Source of the DNA: Carideicomes alvinocaridis
GTDB lineage: Bacteria > Pseudomonadota > Alphaproteobacteria > Rhodobacterales > Rhodobacteraceae
Direction of reading: 5' to 3'
Assembly (NCBI GenBank): GCA_005473895.2
Contig: SRJI02000004.1
Location: forward strand, 1 to 64,000
Length of the DNA: 64,000 nt
Shown here: one piece after another, positions 57,740 to 64,000 of the stretch
How the letters are laid out: each line of letters starts with the position of its first letter
Numbering within the stretch: position 1 is the stretch's first letter
Notes under the pieces: generated by a model
Seen by the model: the letters and a program-made list of their open reading frames with translations, nothing else
The model's database searches: none
What the model was told of the DNA's origin: nothing
Made by a program: the position numbers and the translations under genes

Positions 57740-58480
57740 ATGCATCTGGACGTCCAGGACCTGCGCAACTTCTATTACCGTTCGGCACTCGGTCGGGCGG
57801 CGCAGACCGCCGTGCGCAACCAGATGGTGCAGATGTGGCCCGAGGCAAAGGGGCAAAGCGTCTGCGGCTACGGTTTCGCGGTGCCGCTGCTGCGCCCCTA
57901 CCTTGCCCATGCGCGCCGGGTCGTGGCCCTGATGCCCGGGCCGCAGGGGGTAATGGCGTGGCCCGCCGGGCAGCCCAACGTCTCCGTCCTCTGCGAAGAG
58001 GTCATGTGGCCGCTGGAGACGGGGCATGTCGACAAGCTGATCCTGATGCACGGGCTGGAGACCTGCGACAGCCCCTCGCGCCTGCTGGAGGAATGCGACC
58101 GTGTGCTGGGGCCGGGGGGCAAGCTGCTGGCGGTGGTCCCGAACCGCGCCGGGCTCTGGTCCCGGTCGGAGAAGACGCCCTTCGGCTACGGGCGGCCCTA
58201 CACGTCGGGGCAGCTGGAAAGCCTGCTCAAGGCGCATGGCTTCATCACCGAGAACCACGCCACGGTGCTGTACCAGCCTCCCTCGGTGCGCAAGTTCTGG
58301 CGGCGGACGGCGGGCATGGCGGAACGCTTCGGCCACGCGCTGCCCATTCTCGCAGGGGGCGTGTTGATGGTGGAGGCGTCGAAACGGGTGCAGGCACCGC
58401 TGGGGCCGGGGGAAAAGATCCGCGCCCGCCCGCTGAAAGCGCTCGAGGGCCTCGCCGAACCGAGCGCCAAGCCGGTCTGA
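57740..58480 (+). CDS. SAM-dependent methyltransferase-like protein
   Basis: The 246-residue class I methyltransferase-type protein lacks a classical GxGxG at the first strand: the region reads [27 protein letters not shown]. Later motifs fit the type-11 family ([44 protein letters not shown]). The genes for such proteins often stand next to gloB in alphaproteobacteria. The substrate is unknown. The weak SAM loop (CGYGFAV) allows that activity has changed. Confidence 0.85.
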   Translation: MHLDVQDLRNFYYRSALGRAAQTAVRNQMVQMWPEAKGQSVCGYGFAVPLLRPYLAHARRVVALMPGPQGVMAWPAGQPNVSVLCEEVMWPLETGHVDKLILMHGLETCDSPSRLLEECDRVLGPGGKLLAVVPNRAGLWSRSEKTPFGYGRPYTSGQLESLLKAHGFITENHATVLYQPPSVRKFWRRTAGMAERFGHALPILAGGVLMVEASKRVQAPLGPGEKIRARPLKALEGLAEPSAKPV

Positions 58481-58797
58481 GCCGCGCGCTGCCTTCCGTG
58501 GGGACACCCTTGGAACCGAAGCGGCACGGCGAAAGGTGCAGGAATCGTCAAAATCGCGCCATTTGCGACACCCCGCCGCGGGCCCGTTTTCGGCCTCTGC
58601 TCCGCCATGATTTCAAGCACCTGATTACAAACGAAATTCCGCGTCACGCAAGAATACTATACTCTGTTGCGAGGTGAGACCCTTCCTGCTAAACCCACGC
58701 CGAATTTACTGCCTTGATCGGAAACAGGGCGAAGGAGCGCCTCACGGCCGCCCCGGTACGGGACGGGCGATGGGGCCGAAAAAGCGGAAGGGTGGAC
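58481..58797 (+). promoter_or_regulatory. Leader and promoter region of the ATP synthase operon
   Basis: The 317-bp gap holds no gene. An AT-rich stretch at about 58605-58680 includes an AATACTATACTC block, a candidate -10, and is followed by a long leader of more than 100 bases. No clear -35 could be chosen. No riboswitch pattern is recognised. Confidence 0.45.
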
Positions 58798-59358
58798 GTG
58801 TCAGAACCAGCTTCGATCTCCTCCGGCATTGCCGCGCGCTATGCGACGGCGGTCTTCGAAATAGCCCGGGACAACAACAAGCTCTCCGAACTCGAGAGCA
58901 ACGTGGACAGCCTGACCACGGCCCTGGCCGAGAGCGACGATCTGCGGGACCTGCTTTCCTCGCCGATCTATTCGCGTGCGGACCAGGAGGCGGCCATCAC
59001 CGCCATCGCCAAGAAGATGGACCTGATCCAGGTGCTTCAGAACGTGCTCGGCCTGATGGCGCAAAAGCGCCGTCTCTTCGTGGTGCCGCAGATGTTGCAT
59101 CGCCTCGACGAGCTGATCGCCGAGCATCGCGGCGAGGTGACCGCCGAGGTGCAATCGGCCCAGGCACTCTCTTCCGAACAGTCCAAGGCGCTGGCCGAGA
59201 CGCTGAAATCCAGCGTCGGCAAGGATGTTAAGATCAAGGCGACCGTCGACGAAAGCCTCATCGGCGGTCTGATAGTCAAGGTGGGCTCGAAGATGATCGA
59301 CACCTCGATCCGGTCGAAGCTCAACTCCCTCCAGAATGCAATGAAAGAGGTCGGATAA
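58798..59358 (+). CDS. atpH: ATP synthase F1 delta subunit
   Basis: The 186-residue subunit links F1 to the peripheral stalk. It starts at GTG (with GGAAGGG upstream), giving [22 protein letters not shown]; the OSCP/delta signature [27 protein letters not shown] ends the protein. A longer upstream frame is possible but not conserved. The stop is directly followed by the atpA ATG. First gene of atpHAGDC. Confidence 0.95.
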   Translation: MSEPASISSGIAARYATAVFEIARDNNKLSELESNVDSLTTALAESDDLRDLLSSPIYSRADQEAAITAIAKKMDLIQVLQNVLGLMAQKRRLFVVPQMLHRLDELIAEHRGEVTAEVQSAQALSSEQSKALAETLKSSVGKDVKIKATVDESLIGGLIVKVGSKMIDTSIRSKLNSLQNAMKEVG

Positions 59359-60897
<1,539 letters not shown>

Positions 60898-60917
60898 GCG
60901 AACGGGAGAGATAGGCG

Positions 60918-63241
<2,324 letters not shown>

Positions 63242-63253
63242 TAGGAGAGCCTG

Positions 63254-63697
63254 ATGGCGGACACCATGCAATTCGACCTGGTCAGCCCGGAACGGCAGCT
63301 CGCCTCGCTCGAGGCGCGCGCCGTCCAGGTGCCGGGGGCAGAGGGTGACCTGACCTTCATGCCGGGGCACACGCCCCTCATCACCACCCTGCGTCCCGGC
63401 CTGCTGCGCGTCGAAAGCGCGGAAGGCGACAAGGAATACGTGGTCTCCGGCGGCTTCGCCGAGATGGGCGCGGGAGGGCTTTCGGTCCTGGCCGAGCGGG
63501 CGCTGCCCCGCGAGGACATGACGCAGGAGCGCTACGACGAGATGCTCGAAGAGCTCAAGTCGCAGTACCAGAAGGCCAAGGACAACTTCCAGAACGAGCC
63601 GGGCCCGGTGGACGACGCGGCCAAGCTGCTGTCGGACATGGTCGCCGTGGGTGGCCATATCGGTCTCTCGGCGGGCAACGCGCCGCTCCCGGGCTGA
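63254..63697 (+). CDS. atpC: ATP synthase F1 epsilon subunit
   Basis: The 147-residue subunit starts with the beta-sandwich domain ([66 protein letters not shown]) and ends with a helical segment and a glycine-rich tail ([12 protein letters not shown]). It regulates and couples the rotor. The tail is somewhat longer than in enteric AtpC. The last gene of the operon; a terminator follows 28 bp later. Confidence 0.96.
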   Translation: MADTMQFDLVSPERQLASLEARAVQVPGAEGDLTFMPGHTPLITTLRPGLLRVESAEGDKEYVVSGGFAEMGAGGLSVLAERALPREDMTQERYDEMLEELKSQYQKAKDNFQNEPGPVDDAAKLLSDMVAVGGHIGLSAGNAPLPG

Positions 63698-63725
63698 GAC
63701 CCGGTCACGGAAGGATGAAACGGAG

Positions 63726-63756
63726 GGGCCCCGCGCAGTGATGCCGGGGCCCTTTT
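63726..63756 (+). terminator. Intrinsic terminator after the atp operon
   Basis: GGGCCCCG pairs with CGGGGCCC over an 11-base loop and is followed by TTTT, 28 bp after the atpC stop. Confidence 0.9.
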
Positions 63757-63786
63757 GCATGAGGGGCGTGAGGCAAGGAGGACGAG

Positions 63787-64000
63787 ATGCGCAAGCTGCG
63801 GGGTCACCGGGTCGCCGTCGACCAGGGCGAGGTTCACCTGTTTTCCGATTTCGCCACCGATGGCGAAATGTGGACCGGCGAGGGCACGCGCGAACGCCGC
63901 CAGCGGGTGGAGTTCGCCGAACCCTTCTCGGCCCCGCCGGTGGTCCAGGTGGGCCTGTCGCTCTGGGACATGGATTGCGAGCGCAACATCCGCGCCGACA
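63787..64000 (+). CDS. H-type lectin domain protein, 5' part
   Basis: Seventy-one codons are visible: MRKLRGHRVAVDQGEVHLFSDF, then DGEMWTGEGTRERRQRVEFAEPFSAPPVVQVGLSLWDMDCERNIRAD. The RxxxRVEFAEPFSAPPVVQVGLSLWDMD section matches the start of the H-type lectin fold, a beta-sandwich carbohydrate-binding domain found as a short protein next to atpC in many Rhodobacterales. AAGGAGG lies four to five bases before the ATG. No signal peptide is visible. The 3' end is outside the window; it is separated from atpC by the terminator, so expression is independent. Confidence 0.8.
   Translation, partial: MRKLRGHRVAVDQGEVHLFSDFATDGEMWTGEGTRERRQRVEFAEPFSAPPVVQVGLSLWDMDCERNIRAD

Overview
The window is GC-rich chromosomal DNA, most likely from a marine-type alphaproteobacterium of the Rhodobacterales (roseobacter group). 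The reasons are the F1 gene order atpH-A-G-D-C without F0 genes, a Tpa-Xsc-Pta taurine route with a MocR-type TauR regulator, several families common in this group (DUF1523, DUF2125, DUF3237, TRAP transporters, plant-type glutamate-cysteine ligase), and tightly packed genes with frequent ATGA overlaps. No rRNA, tRNA, CRISPR array, insertion sequence or prophage was found. The content is core metabolism plus nutrient scavenging.

Layout. 1-5.4 kb: a partial lipoprotein, ilvD, a ZapE/AFG1-like ATPase, a NYN-domain protein and a double GNAT acetyltransferase. 5.4-9.9 kb: a TRAP transporter (dctPQM) divergent from an MFS permease. 9.9-15 kb: succinate-semialdehyde dehydrogenase, a kynurenine-formamidase-like hydrolase, creatinase, a maltose-acetyltransferase-like enzyme and a DUF1523 protein. 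15-23.6 kb: the taurine block, with citrate synthase, pta, a DUF3237 gene, xsc, tauR, a small unknown gene and tpa. Taurine is transaminated to sulfoacetaldehyde (Tpa), cleaved to acetyl phosphate and sulfite (Xsc), converted to acetyl-CoA (Pta) and can enter the TCA cycle through the adjacent citrate synthase. Direct repeats of CTGGAC/CTGGCC type with a 22-23 bp period precede xsc, tauR and tpa and are probable TauR sites.

23.7-33.2 kb: a small exported protein, a fused hydantoinase/5-oxoprolinase, hisC-tyrC-extensin-like (translationally coupled), pgsA-moaD-moaE and an EamA permease. 33.3-39.7 kb: a coiled-coil membrane protein overlapping a large OmpA-type envelope protein, ubiA, then rsmE, two small genes and gshA. 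39.8-48.3 kb: an SDR, an aldehyde dehydrogenase and a dipeptide-type ABC transporter whose binding-protein gene is separated from its permease genes by an oppositely oriented Hint-like gene. 48.4-58.5 kb: DUF2125, a ChaC-like cyclotransferase, a MotA/ExbB-like plus giant coiled-coil MotB-like pair, a 43-residue membrane peptide, clpA, gloB and a methyltransferase. 58.8-63.7 kb: the ATP synthase F1 operon with its terminator, followed by the start of an H-type lectin gene.

The most noteworthy non-coding signals are two copies of a 48-bp double-hairpin element with compensatory base changes, two copies of a different intergenic repeat (both between convergent genes), the three TauR-type operators, and an unexplained gap of about 420 bp with hairpin potential. 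The most unusual gene systems are the MotAB-like pair with a coiled coil of about 700 residues and the Hint-like gene that lacks the usual N-terminal cysteine. No clear defence island or wholly new multi-gene system was seen.
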